In this document: positions 52,468-61,843 of the stretch, piece after piece
Layout of the letters: the number at the start of each line of letters is the position of its first letter
How positions within the stretch are numbered: position 1 is the stretch's first letter
Source: Flammeovirga aprica JL-4
GTDB taxonomy: Bacteria > Bacteroidota > Bacteroidia > Cytophagales > Flammeovirgaceae
Length of the DNA: 64,000 nucleotides
NCBI RefSeq assembly: GCF_012844305.1
Contig: NZ_JABANE010000027.1
Location: 1-64,000 of the forward strand
Direction: 5' to 3'
Notes under the pieces: generated by a model
Databases searched by the model: none
What the model was told of the DNA's origin: nothing
The model's input: only the letters and a program-made list of their open reading frames with translations
Translations under genes and position numbers: made by a program

Positions 52468-55113
52468 ATGAAGTTTATAACAACACTATCAATGTGTGTG
52501 TTAGTCTTTTTACTACCTTCAGTATCTAACGCACAAAATCCACTGACCGAACAAGAATACAATGAACTTTTCCCTTACCGATTTGGCACAGAGTCGGCTC
52601 CAGATGGAGGGTATGTATTCAATCCAGCCAATGATTTTTATACGTATGCAAGTTTTTTGGAAGCCATAGAGCGGATGAAAAACATAAAGGTATACATGGA
52701 AAGAAGAGAAGGAACCAATCTTTACAAGGTCACAAGAGAAGATAAAACCACGGGAGTCACTAAAGTCATCAGAACAGATGCAGGGTTTGATGATTCATGG
52801 AATTCGCAGAAAAGCATCATCATGAAAGAGGTGGATTATGCTATGTTTTTAGCGGAAGGAACACAAGAACAACGTCGTAGAGAATTGTCGGCATTTTTGG
52901 CCAATATCTCACAGGAAACAACAGGAGGATGGGCCACTGCTCCCGGTGGAAAATATGCTTGGGGATTGTATTTCAGAGAAGAGGTGAGCTATGCCGGCAC
53001 AGACTTGATTGGTTATGTAGAACAGAACCACCCAGATTATCCTGCAGTACCCGGCAAATCGTATCACGGAAGAGGACCAATTCAACTTTCATGGAACTAC
53101 AATTACGGGCAGGTCAGTCAGTTTTTATACGGCGACAAAAATGTATTATTAGCCAATCCTGAAAGAGTGATTGAAGATGGTGCTTTGGCATTTCAAACTG
53201 CCATTTGGTTTTGGATGACACCACAGTATCCTAAACCTTCTGCTCACGATGTAATGGTGGGAAATTGGGAGCCGACATCTTATGATTTAGAAAATAATAG
53301 ATTTCCCGGTTTTGGTGTAACGGTTAATATCATCAATGGTGGACTGGAATGTGGTTCTGGCACTGAAAAGGCGAAAGTACTGAGCAGAATAGGGCATTAT
53401 GAAAGACACTCTTCCATCTTGAATGTAACGACAGATTTAGACGGTCAGTCCACTTGTAATACCTGCGGTTGTGCCAATCAACGTGCCTTTGGTGGCAATG
53501 AACCAGAGCCAACTCCAAAGCAACCGAGAATCTCATTGCTTTCACCTACCTCAAATGAAGTGCGTATGGAGACTTTTTCAGCGATTTCAATTGAAGCAAG
53601 TGTATTGGATAAAGAGGATCAGGCAATAGAAAATGTGTCTATTGCTGTTGATGGAACTGTTTTATCGACTACCGGAACAACAGCTTCATTTACGCCTTCA
53701 GCCTATGGTGTTTTGACTATCACAGTTGTTGCTGAAGATCGTTTTGGAGAGCAGAGTACTTTAAATTATGCTATTGAAATCATTGACCCAAAAGTCAACT
53801 GTGGCACAGCTTGGGAAGCAAAAGTCTATGTTACGGGTGATGAAGTAGTGTATGAAGGTATTGTTTACAGTGCAGGATGGGAGACGAAGGAAACAGATAT
53901 TCCTGGCTCATCCAATGTATGGAAAATCAAAGCAACTTGCCCTGGATATACTTTTGATTGTACAGGAGCGGAAGAGTGGAGTGCATCAAAAACATATCAA
54001 ACTAACGGTATGAAAGTGGTTTACAACAATCAGATTTATACATTCCAAAAGTGGTGGTCTACAGGAAATCAACCAGATCAAGATCCTTCTACATGGCAAC
54101 TGTTAGGAACTTGTTCAGGTGGCGGTGAAGTGGATAATCCACCAGTTGTTAATTTTATTTCGCCTGCAAATAACACGACTTATACATCATTGTCAGCAGT
54201 GAATATACAAGTGGAAGGAACGGATGATAAAGGGGCTTTGACTTGGAGCATTACAGCAAATGATCAGGAAGTAAGTACAGCTCCACAATTTACCTTTACA
54301 CCAACTGCCTTCGGTCAGTATACCATCACAGCAATTGCCACTGATTCCAAAGGGCAATCTACTTCGAAAAGTATTCAGCTCCTTTTCAAAGAAGAGACAA
54401 CAGAAAATCAATTGCCTACAGTAACTATTGTAGTTGACAGCAATATCGAACAGGAAACATTATCTCCAGTCAGCGTTTCTATTGTAGCCAATGATACTGA
54501 TGGTCAAGTGACATCCATTGTTTCAACGGTTGATGGTGCAACTTTCAATCAGTCTACTTTTAATTTCACTCCTTCTTCCTTTGGAAATCATACGATCAGT
54601 ACCACTGTGACGGACAATGAAGGGGGACAAGCTTCTGCTTCAGTAACCATCACAGTAACCCAAAAAACAACAGGTGGAGATTGTAATGGAGTAGAGGAAT
54701 ACACAGCTTACCCATCCATTTATCAAAGTGGTGATGTGGTGAGTTACCAAGGAAAATTGTATGAATCTGTAGTGAACAATTTATATAATGTAACGCCAGG
54801 AACAGCAGATCATTGGTGGAAACCTATTGGAGAATGTGGTGCTTCGAATGCGAGAAAAATCACAATTGGTAGTAGTCTTCAGGATGATATAAAAATCTAT
54901 CCGAATCCTGTGGTCAACCGCCTTCATGTACAATTGATACAAAACACTACCTATCAAGTAGCATTGTTTAATGGAAATGGGCAAAAAATCCTTTCATTAG
55001 AGGATCAACAATCAAAGTTGGATATTGATTTCTCTACAATGGAAAAGGGGATGTATTACCTTCTTTTGGAATCTTCTGAAGGAAAGAAGACTTGGAAGAA
55101 ATTGATTAAATAG
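52468..55113 (+). CDS. Secreted GH19 chitinase with three chitin-binding modules, Ig-like domains and T9SS sorting domain
   Basis: An 881-residue secreted chitinase. After the signal peptide (ends near VSNAQ, residue 23) comes the GH19 domain (about 70-315) with catalytic Glu150 in NISQETTGGWAT and Glu171 in YFREEVSYAG; SYHGRGPIQLSWNYNYG is the family signature. Three CBM5/12-type modules follow (about 445-490, 493-545, 745-795; WxxxxxYxxGDxVxYxGxxY pattern), separated by Ig-like domains near 352-438, 555-640 and 650-735. The last 75 residues are a T9SS sorting domain (IKIYPNPVVNRLHV). It cuts chitin outside the cell, or acts against chitin-containing competitors. It is a single-gene unit closed by a long hairpin. 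Confidence 0.93.
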   Translation: MKFITTLSMCVLVFLLPSVSNAQNPLTEQEYNELFPYRFGTESAPDGGYVFNPANDFYTYASFLEAIERMKNIKVYMERREGTNLYKVTREDKTTGVTKVIRTDAGFDDSWNSQKSIIMKEVDYAMFLAEGTQEQRRRELSAFLANISQETTGGWATAPGGKYAWGLYFREEVSYAGTDLIGYVEQNHPDYPAVPGKSYHGRGPIQLSWNYNYGQVSQFLYGDKNVLLANPERVIEDGALAFQTAIWFWMTPQYPKPSAHDVMVGNWEPTSYDLENNRFPGFGVTVNIINGGLECGSGTEKAKVLSRIGHYERHSSILNVTTDLDGQSTCNTCGCANQRAFGGNEPEPTPKQPRISLLSPTSNEVRMETFSAISIEASVLDKEDQAIENVSIAVDGTVLSTTGTTASFTPSAYGVLTITVVAEDRFGEQSTLNYAIEIIDPKVNCGTAWEAKVYVTGDEVVYEGIVYSAGWETKETDIPGSSNVWKIKATCPGYTFDCTGAEEWSASKTYQTNGMKVVYNNQIYTFQKWWSTGNQPDQDPSTWQLLGTCSGGGEVDNPPVVNFISPANNTTYTSLSAVNIQVEGTDDKGALTWSITANDQEVSTAPQFTFTPTAFGQYTITAIATDSKGQSTSKSIQLLFKEETTENQLPTVTIVVDSNIEQETLSPVSVSIVANDTDGQVTSIVSTVDGATFNQSTFNFTPSSFGNHTISTTVTDNEGGQASASVTITVTQKTTGGDCNGVEEYTAYPSIYQSGDVVSYQGKLYESVVNNLYNVTPGTADHWWKPIGECGASNARKITIGSSLQDDIKIYPNPVVNRLHVQLIQNTTYQVALFNGNGQKILSLEDQQSKLDIDFSTMEKGMYYLLLESSEGKKTWKKLIK

Positions 55114-55125
55114 AAAAGTAATTTT

Positions 55126-55183
55126 GAGTTAAGAATGAAGGTGGTTCTTGTACCATAACAAGAACCACCTTCATTCTTAACTC
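55126..55183. terminator. Perfect 26-bp hairpin between convergent genes
   Basis: Arms 55126-55151 and 55158-55183 are exact inverses, starting GAGTTAAGAATGAAGG and meeting at the loop ACCATA. There is no T tract, so it could be a factor-dependent bidirectional terminator, a transcript-protecting hairpin or a mobile palindrome remnant. Confidence 0.6.
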
Positions 55184-55193
55184 TTAACTCATA

Positions 55194-56351
55194 TTATCTA
55201 AACCAATTACTACCTACAGTCAAGTACCAAGCCCATATCTCAGGACCTCTTGCAACATCAATACCTGCATGCAAACCATAATCAGAGGCAATAAAATAGC
55301 GGAAACCAAATCCTCCAGCCACTCTTGATTGTGTGAAATCAAACTCTTGAATTTTAGGAGCAGTGAAGCCAGTTCCTACAAAACCTACAGCGCTCCATCT
55401 GCTGAACACTTGCCACCTCCACTCAGTTTCTAGCACCAATGCATTATGATTCTGATAGCGGAGAGCAGGAATACCTCTTAGGCTTACAAATGGAAGTTCG
55501 AAGAAAGGAACATTATCACCCCATTTTGCTTGATATTGCAAGCGATAACCGGAGAAGAGTTTTTTCTTTTTGATGGGCAGGTAGAAATAGGTTCGGTGAG
55601 CGAAATTGGTGTAATCATTATCACCTCCCAGGGATTTATCAAATAGACCAAACTCCGTTGCGGTCATTATACCTTTTGTAGGAGTAAAGGTATTATCCCT
55701 ATTGTCCCACATCAGTACTACATTCATTCCCCCAAGATTTGTAGCTTCTTTCAGCGGTTCAGTTTCAGGCTCATTATCGATAAACGTTACGTTATTATTA
55801 AAGAAAATATAATTAAGGCCTGTAAAAAGTGGAAGATCTTTTTTGGGCCTGAATAGGAACTCGTGAAAAGTCATCAAGCCCTGCATATTGAAACTGTATT
55901 CTCCATCATCAATTACACCAGAGCCATAAAAAGTGAGGTTGGGAGAGAGATAGGCTAAAGCACCCAAATAGCGGAAACGGTCATTTTTATAAGATCCTTG
56001 ATGGAAAAGAGCTCCTAGCCAAGTACCATTTGCAGTATAAGCTCCTGCCACTCCTGTGGTAATAGGAGGAAGGTCTTTGCTCTGTGCATAACGATTTAAG
56101 GTGTCAAGGTTTTCTCTTTGTTTTTTCTGTCCATGAAAATAAATAGCAGTCAAACCTCCACCAAATCCTACTGCGGGTTCGGTGATGATGATAGGTACTG
56201 GTAAAAAACCAAAACCAGCATTCAAAAAGTTACTGACATCTACAGCATTGTCTACTGAATCAATAAAGTATTTTTGAAATGTGCTTTGAGCAGATGCATT
56301 TTGATAGATGAAAAATAAAGATAAAAAAGAGAATAGTTTGAAATATTTCAT
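55194..56351 (-). CDS. Outer-membrane beta-barrel protein of the Omp85/surface-antigen (D15) family
   Basis: A 385-residue protein with a signal peptide (ends near NASAQ, residue 22) and alternating aromatic beta strands to the C-terminus SNWFR. It begins with the family's typical opening PVPIIITEPAVGFGGGLTAIYF and contains MWDNRDNTFTPTKGIMT and SLRGIPALRYQNHNALVLETEWR, which correspond to the strand and lid-loop (RGxxxxRY) motif of Omp85-like barrels. There are no POTRA domains, so it is not BamA. Members of this short group are thought to act in outer-membrane export or lipid handling; the function is not settled. Confidence 0.82.
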   Translation of the reverse strand: MKYFKLFSFLSLFFIYQNASAQSTFQKYFIDSVDNAVDVSNFLNAGFGFLPVPIIITEPAVGFGGGLTAIYFHGQKKQRENLDTLNRYAQSKDLPPITTGVAGAYTANGTWLGALFHQGSYKNDRFRYLGALAYLSPNLTFYGSGVIDDGEYSFNMQGLMTFHEFLFRPKKDLPLFTGLNYIFFNNNVTFIDNEPETEPLKEATNLGGMNVVLMWDNRDNTFTPTKGIMTATEFGLFDKSLGGDNDYTNFAHRTYFYLPIKKKKLFSGYRLQYQAKWGDNVPFFELPFVSLRGIPALRYQNHNALVLETEWRWQVFSRWSAVGFVGTGFTAPKIQEFDFTQSRVAGGFGFRYFIASDYGLHAGIDVARGPEIWAWYLTVGSNWFR

Positions 56352-56477
56352 GGAAAGAGAGTCAAACGAATTTGAAGAGTTAATAAAGAAATTGAACTGT
56401 GTTATTATGCATAGAAATCTAATAAAGACCTCTAAACAAAGATATTATAAATTCTGAGTAATCAATTGCTTTAGTCA

Positions 56478-56512
56478 TAAAAAAACACCTCAAACATTAA
56501 CGTTTAAGATGT
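56478..56512 (-). terminator. Terminator of the possible 35-residue peptide gene
   Basis: On the minus strand ACATCTTAAAC / GTTTGAGGTGT (two G-T pairs) then seven T residues. Confidence 0.65.
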
Positions 56513-56523
56513 TCTCGCATTTC

Positions 56524-56631
56524 CTACTTTGTATTTTTATTGTTCTTCAGATTATAAACTTCTGCTGAAATAACAGCCGCTTTAATCCCTAGAACCATAA
56601 TTTTTCTGCAGTTAGAAAGTATCTTTTTCAT
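56524..56631 (-). CDS. Possible short peptide, 35 residues
   Basis: The frame reads MKKILSNCRKIMVLGIKAAV followed by ISAEVYNLKNNKNTK. It is basic at both ends with one amphipathic or weakly hydrophobic middle. It is followed 12 bases later by a good terminator, which argues for a real transcript. The start lies in an A-rich stretch (AGAAACACTATG) usual for this group. There is no known family and no clear promoter box. It could be a small regulatory or membrane-associated peptide, or the transcript could be a non-coding RNA. Confidence 0.4.
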   Translation of the reverse strand: MKKILSNCRKIMVLGIKAAVISAEVYNLKNNKNTK

Positions 56632-56817
56632 AGTGTTTCTTATTTCTATAATTAAACTATTAGAGCTATAATAAAAATGTACGGAATATATTGAACGATT
56701 GTTCAGTTTTTTTGATTTGAATTTAATATATTAACAATTTTAGGTACCTTTATGCTATCACTTAGATGAGTTGATTTCTGAATATACTTTTACCATTCAC
56801 CACTTTTCACTGACAAT

Positions 56818-57321
56818 ATGCGTGCATTTCAAACAGACAGACTACAACTAGAGGTTATTCAGCCTTCTGATTTTGATGAAATATTAGAGATTTTCAATGA
56901 AGATGACATCTTCAAATATATTACTCCCCTTCAAGGATTAAGCCGTGTTGAGCATGTTTTAAAATTGCATCGCAAAGTCAACGAGGCCAAAAACAGGGAA
57001 GGATATATCTGGGCAGTGAGAGAGCATGACTCTAAAGAATTAATAGGCCTTATCAATTTAAACCAATTGCCGGATACTCATGATATTCAGATTGGGTGGA
57101 TTTTAAGCCAGAAGTTTCAAGGGAAAGGCTATGCTTATGAATCTGCGAAAGTGGTTTTTGATTATGGAGTCAATGAATGGAAAGTAAACCCTATTTTTGC
57201 CGTAGTAGAAGATGGTAATATTGCATCTGAAAAGATTGCTTTGAAACTGGGATTGGAATTCAGACACTATTTCACAGAAGATGATGGTATACAGCTGAAG
57301 ATGTTTAGTTATTGCAAATAA
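56818..57321 (+). CDS. GNAT-family N-acetyltransferase (RimJ/RimL type)
   Basis: A 167-residue acetyltransferase. It opens with the usual FQTDRLQLEVIQPSDFDEIL and carries the acetyl-CoA loop in SQKFQGKGYAYESAKVV (Q/RxxGxG/A type) followed by NPIFAVVEDGNIASEKIALKLG, the Asn-Ser-Ala helix of this subfamily. It transfers acetyl groups to an amino group of a protein N-terminus or small molecule; the acceptor is unknown. It is monocistronic, with a strong bidirectional terminator at its end. Confidence 0.88.
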   Translation: MRAFQTDRLQLEVIQPSDFDEILEIFNEDDIFKYITPLQGLSRVEHVLKLHRKVNEAKNREGYIWAVREHDSKELIGLINLNQLPDTHDIQIGWILSQKFQGKGYAYESAKVVFDYGVNEWKVNPIFAVVEDGNIASEKIALKLGLEFRHYFTEDDGIQLKMFSYCK

Positions 57322-57372
57322 AAAAGTCCATCCTTATTACACACTTATTCGTGTACTAAGGATGGACTTTTT
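57321..57372. terminator. Bidirectional terminator between GNAT and AsmA-family genes
   Basis: AAAAAGTCCATCCTTA / TAAGGATGGACTTTTT, perfect 16-bp stem, with an inner TACAC / GTGTA stem. A and T runs on either side allow termination on both strands. Confidence 0.9.
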
Positions 57373-57389
57373 TAGGTGAGAGTTAAGAA

Positions 57390-60300
57390 TTATTTCCCTT
57401 TCTTATCCTTCTTTTTGTCTTTTTTTCCTTTACCGAGTTTGATATTGTAATCATCCACAGTACCCTCAATTCTTACAGCTACATATTTACCACCTTCATC
57501 CTGTTGGATTTCATCAGGCTCATCGTCTTTTTTCTTTTTGCCACCGGTTAGTGTATTCCAAGCGACAGAGCGGACGAGTCGGAAAGGTACTTCTACCATA
57601 TATGCCATCTGCATATCCAAGTGTTGTTCACCCGACATGTAAATCTGACCTATTGTGGAAGCAATACTCATACGTGGAATATAGAAAACGCCATTTTCAA
57701 CTGTGAATTTATTTTGTAAAGTATCAAAACGGATGTTGTTCATATCCTTGTTTCCAAAGTAAGTAGCCATTGCTTCTAATGGAGCAAAATCAACCACACG
57801 TCCATTCAATAGCGTCATATCAATATCGGCTGAAGTCTGAGCAATATCGATCGTCAGGTCATTATTAATATGTGCTTTGGCGGTCATTGTTGAATTCAAA
57901 ATACCGTCAAAGTTTTCAGAGATATTGATTTTATCCCCTTCATATTCCACCTCAAAATCTACTTGAGAAAGGTCCACATTTTTAAGCTTCGCTTTTCCAT
58001 CCATGATTACTTTTTGAGGATCTTGTAAGTTGGCTAATCCCGAAAGTTCTAAACCTCCTATATCTCCCAAGCGTACTTGTACATCATTCAGAGCAATCGT
58101 CTGATCCGGTGAAGTAGTCACTTGTCCTTTGAAATTTTTGATGTTCATTTCCATCAATTTCATTTGGTCCACTTTCACGTCCAACTCCAGTTTAGGGTAT
58201 TTGATAGCAAAAAGATCAACAGGTTCTTCTTCTTCAATCTGCTGTGCTCTTGATGCAGATGATGCCTCATAACTTTCAGCCGGCAAGGTCAGTTTCAATA
58301 GCTCATTGAAGTTGATCATTTTGGCATCTACTTGGAATTTGCCATGGAAATCCTTTTTAGTAGAATCAGTGATATTATACAATTGAGCATTGAAAGTCAT
58401 ATCACTTTGCCCCACTTTCCCTGTGAAATCATTCAGCATGATATTGTTATCATTTTTCACCAATTCAAATTTGAAGTTTCTGAATAGCAAAGGTGAAATA
58501 CTCAACCTCCATTTCAGACCCTTCATCCACAAACGGAAGTTAGGGATTTTCTTACCAGAGAATAATTCTTGATTGACCACATCAACACCTCCAGCAATTT
58601 GGAAGTTGTTCATTTTTTCATTTTTGAATGTCTTCGGTACCAATAGAGAATCACCATACGTAAAGAAATCTACTACACGCATGGAGTTAGATTGTATGTT
58701 GAAACCGGATTTGATAGTAATTGTTGAATCTTTGTATACCAATCCATCATAATTTTCAAAACCGCCTTGGAATTTGAAATCACTCTCCCCGATATTTCCT
58801 TTCAGATATTTTACACCAATGTGTTTTTTGGTAATCCCCATCAAACCTGTGACGCTGTGAACAGGCTGGAAGTTTTCGAAGTGTGTTTGGAGGTCATTGA
58901 TTTGAAGCGTACCGTAAGGTAAAAGCTTATAATTACTGATACCTTCAGAGGTTGTTTTTAATGTGAAATCAATGTTGATATCATGGAGGTTTTCCGCCAA
59001 ACTAGAATCAATAGAATCGGAGTATTCTAATAACTCTTTTACCATCAGATGTTTTGATTCCAGTTTCACATCAGCAATAATATCAGTTTTCATCCCCAAT
59101 GCATAAAACAGTAGGTTATCAATATTACCATTGAATTTAAAATCACTGCCATCCAACTGTCCTTTCAAATCTTTTACCCCAAGGTGATTGTCCCAGATGT
59201 AGAAAATACCGCCCATGCTGTGAGGTTTCATTCCGGTAGGTTTATGTTTGAAATGAAGGTTATCCACTTTCAGTGCAATCTTCTGTTCTGCTTGATTGAG
59301 GTTTAAGAATTTCTTCTTTTCAATATCAATATCATAAGTAACATCTGCTTGGAATTCTACCTTACCGCCTAAGCTGTCGATGGGCAAATCAGTCAGCAAG
59401 TCATTGAAATCATCCAAGCCCATATTAGCTTCCCATTGCAGGTCAATATGTGGTTGTTTAATACCGTTGGAAACCGCAAGCTGACCTCTTGTATCACCAT
59501 TGGTAGATTCAATCACAAACTTGCTCAAGTCAAATTGTAGTTGTGAAAAGTCTGCAGAGTCACCTGTATTGAGGTAAGCCTTGAAGCTGAAATCATTGAT
59601 AGCATAAGGTGTTTTTAAACTCTTTAATGTGAATTTTTTCAATTCTACATTCGCTTCTACTTTAGGAAGTGTAGAGGCCGATTTACCAGTTACCTTAGCG
59701 TCAAATTCAAGGCCGTCTAATGTACTTGAGTAATTTGATTTTAATTTTTCAACATCAATCTTTCCATTGGCTAGAAGATTAATAATATTCAGGTCTTTTT
59801 GTGAAGCATGGATATCAAGATCCAAATACATTTCGTTCGGAATGTCGACTGTTCCCGAAAGGGCAAAAGCGGCGCCTTCCAATAAAGCATCACAAGTGTC
59901 TATGGTAATGAATTTACGTTTTCTGTCAAATCTTAAATCAGATACAAACTCCAAGTTTTTATTAGGCCAGAGAATCTTTTTCTCTTTCAGAATACCTAAC
60001 AGTTCCACATTAAATAATAAGTGATTGGAAATGATATCTTCATTGTATTCTAAGGAAGTTGTGATTTGATGTACCTGCATTCCCACGCCCACTTCGGTCA
60101 TTCCATTATAAGCGGTGATTTTAATATTTTTCAATGTCAGTTCATCCAATGCAATATTAAAAGCAGGAGGAGCTGATTGTGTAGTATCTGCCGGTTCTTC
60201 TACTTTAGTAGTATCAGAAAGGTCGATGCCCAAGGCGTTGACAAGGTTAAACGTACTGTCTTTATAAGTACGGAGGTTTACCTCTCCATCTTCTAACTTG

Positions 60301-60668
60301 ATAGCACCAATATGTACATCACCGTTGATCAGTTTCATTATGTTTATAGAAACATAAAAGTTACTCAAAGCGGCAATAGGCTTTGCGTCTTCTTTTCTGA
60401 CTTCAGGTTTCTTTTCATGATAAACAATATCTTGAAGCTGTAAAGTAAAATTAGGGAAGTCCTCAAAAGGTGCAATACCGATCTGCCCGATTTGAAGTTC
60501 ACCATTCTGTTCCTGATTGGCGGCTTCCATGACTTTTTCTTTGATTGTTTGTCTATTGGCGTAAAATAAAATAACCCCAAGGATTATTATACCCACAATA
60601 CCTAAGAAGATATAACCAGACCATTTTAATATTTGCTTTCCAATTGGTGTTTGATCTTTCACTTGCAA
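57390..60668 (-). CDS. AsmA-family inner-membrane-anchored lipid-transfer-like protein
   Basis: A 1092-residue protein with one N-terminal membrane helix (about 14-37, WSGYIFLGIVGIIILGVILF) and a very long beta-rich periplasmic part. It shows the AsmA pattern at both ends: GQIGIAPFEDFPNFTLQLQD near residue 60 and, near the C-terminus, NGRVVDFAPLEAMATYF, FTVENGVFYIPRMSIASTIG and GEQHLDMQMAYMVEVPFRLV. The tail is strongly basic (many Lys). AsmA-like proteins form long beta-grooves (related to chorein/VPS13) thought to move phospholipids between membranes. It is monocistronic and unlinked to the glycan genes. The size is at the upper end for Bacteroidota members. Confidence 0.87.
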   Translation of the reverse strand: MQVKDQTPIGKQILKWSGYIFLGIVGIIILGVILFYANRQTIKEKVMEAANQEQNGELQIGQIGIAPFEDFPNFTLQLQDIVYHEKKPEVRKEDAKPIAALSNFYVSINIMKLINGDVHIGAIKLEDGEVNLRTYKDSTFNLVNALGIDLSDTTKVEEPADTTQSAPPAFNIALDELTLKNIKITAYNGMTEVGVGMQVHQITTSLEYNEDIISNHLLFNVELLGILKEKKILWPNKNLEFVSDLRFDRKRKFITIDTCDALLEGAAFALSGTVDIPNEMYLDLDIHASQKDLNIINLLANGKIDVEKLKSNYSSTLDGLEFDAKVTGKSASTLPKVEANVELKKFTLKSLKTPYAINDFSFKAYLNTGDSADFSQLQFDLSKFVIESTNGDTRGQLAVSNGIKQPHIDLQWEANMGLDDFNDLLTDLPIDSLGGKVEFQADVTYDIDIEKKKFLNLNQAEQKIALKVDNLHFKHKPTGMKPHSMGGIFYIWDNHLGVKDLKGQLDGSDFKFNGNIDNLLFYALGMKTDIIADVKLESKHLMVKELLEYSDSIDSSLAENLHDINIDFTLKTTSEGISNYKLLPYGTLQINDLQTHFENFQPVHSVTGLMGITKKHIGVKYLKGNIGESDFKFQGGFENYDGLVYKDSTITIKSGFNIQSNSMRVVDFFTYGDSLLVPKTFKNEKMNNFQIAGGVDVVNQELFSGKKIPNFRLWMKGLKWRLSISPLLFRNFKFELVKNDNNIMLNDFTGKVGQSDMTFNAQLYNITDSTKKDFHGKFQVDAKMINFNELLKLTLPAESYEASSASRAQQIEEEEPVDLFAIKYPKLELDVKVDQMKLMEMNIKNFKGQVTTSPDQTIALNDVQVRLGDIGGLELSGLANLQDPQKVIMDGKAKLKNVDLSQVDFEVEYEGDKINISENFDGILNSTMTAKAHINNDLTIDIAQTSADIDMTLLNGRVVDFAPLEAMATYFGNKDMNNIRFDTLQNKFTVENGVFYIPRMSIASTIGQIYMSGEQHLDMQMAYMVEVPFRLVRSVAWNTLTGGKKKKDDEPDEIQQDEGGKYVAVRIEGTVDDYNIKLGKGKKDKKKDKKGK

Positions 60669-60975
60669 TACTATTTTTATTAAGGGAAAAAGGAATTGAT
60701 TAATGTAATACTCAGAAATGTCTAATATCCGATGTATACGATCAAATGAGAGAATAGATTTTTTAGAAAGATATAAAAAAAAGCCGTAAGCCTTAATTTA
60801 TCTAAAAAGAAATATTACTCTTATTAAAATAAAACCTTAAAATGTTCAGTAGTAGTCATATACCTTGAGGGGGAAGTTGGAAATTGTAATTCTCTTATTC
60901 TGTTAACAAATACGAAGTATTGCCTAATCTTAAAGTGTCCTATTGACATTAATAGAATTATTAACTTGTTTTGAT

Positions 60976-60995
60976 ATGTTCAAACATATGAACAT
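60976..60995. promoter_or_regulatory. Candidate autoregulatory operator of the GntR-type gene
   Basis: ATGTTCA-aacata-TGAACAT, a perfect 7-bp inverted repeat ending 5 bases before the GntR start codon. The location suggests self-repression. The rest of the gap from 60669 to here shows no gene. Confidence 0.5.
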
Positions 60996-61000
60996 GAATT

Positions 61001-61729
61001 ATGAATATACTTATCAACCATACCTCATCAGTACCTTTTCACAAGCAGATTGAAGAGGAATTAAGAAAACTCATCGACACCGGTGAATACGACAATGGTA
61101 AACTTTTTCCTAAAGAAGTGGACATCAGCAACCGTGTGGGCGTTTCGAGAAACACAGTAAGGCAAGCAATTAACACTTTAGTAGGAGAAGGATTATTGGA
61201 GCGAAAGAAAGGTGTAGGGACTACTGTTGCTAAAAAGAAAATAGGCACAAAACTATCTGAATGGCATAGCTTCACGCAGGAAATGAGTGCGAAAGGGATT
61301 CCATTTAAAAATTACATGGTCAAGCACGACGTTGTAGATGCAGATCATTCCACGGCTGAAAGATTGAATGTAGAAGAAGGTAAAGAAGTGCACCGTTTAA
61401 TTCGTTTAAGAGGTGATCAGAACGATCCTTTCGTCTACTTTATTTCATGGTTTCACCCTAGAGTAAGCTTCAGCGAAGACGAACAGTTTGATCAGCCTTT
61501 ATATGATATTATTGAGGAGAAATTCAACATTGTCTTGACAAAATCTTCTGAAGAACTGACAGCCATGATTGCTGATAAAGAGTTAGCTGCATTATTAAAG
61601 ATTGAAGTGGGAGCACCCGTTTTATTCCGATCAAGAGTAGTTTCTGATCCGGGGGGAAGAGTGGTGGAAATCAACCATGGATATTATAGAGCCGATAGAT
61701 TTACGTATCAGATTGAAATTAATAAATAG
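61001..61729 (+). CDS. GntR-family transcription regulator, HutC subfamily (UTRA domain)
   Basis: A 242-residue repressor-type regulator. The winged helix-turn-helix spans about 10-76: VPFHKQIEEELRKLI, FPKEVDISNRVGVSRNTVRQA and LLERKKGVGTTV. The UTRA ligand domain covers about 95-240 (VEEGKEVHRLIRLRGDQND, YDIIEEKFNI, GAPVLFRSRVV, EINHGYYRADRFTYQIEI). HutC-type regulators bind sugar phosphates or amino-acid derivatives. It heads a cluster with a ROK kinase and a phosphomannose isomerase-like gene, so its ligand is probably a hexose phosphate; that is inference. Confidence 0.92.
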   Translation: MNILINHTSSVPFHKQIEEELRKLIDTGEYDNGKLFPKEVDISNRVGVSRNTVRQAINTLVGEGLLERKKGVGTTVAKKKIGTKLSEWHSFTQEMSAKGIPFKNYMVKHDVVDADHSTAERLNVEEGKEVHRLIRLRGDQNDPFVYFISWFHPRVSFSEDEQFDQPLYDIIEEKFNIVLTKSSEELTAMIADKELAALLKIEVGAPVLFRSRVVSDPGGRVVEINHGYYRADRFTYQIEINK

Positions 61730-61843
61730 ATACAGAAATATCTATTGACAAGTTTTAATAACCCATAAGTCAAGTTCCGAGTAATAAGAATTGCTTGGAG
61801 CTGACTTTAAACTAGACCACTAAACAAATTCTACAAAGAAGAA

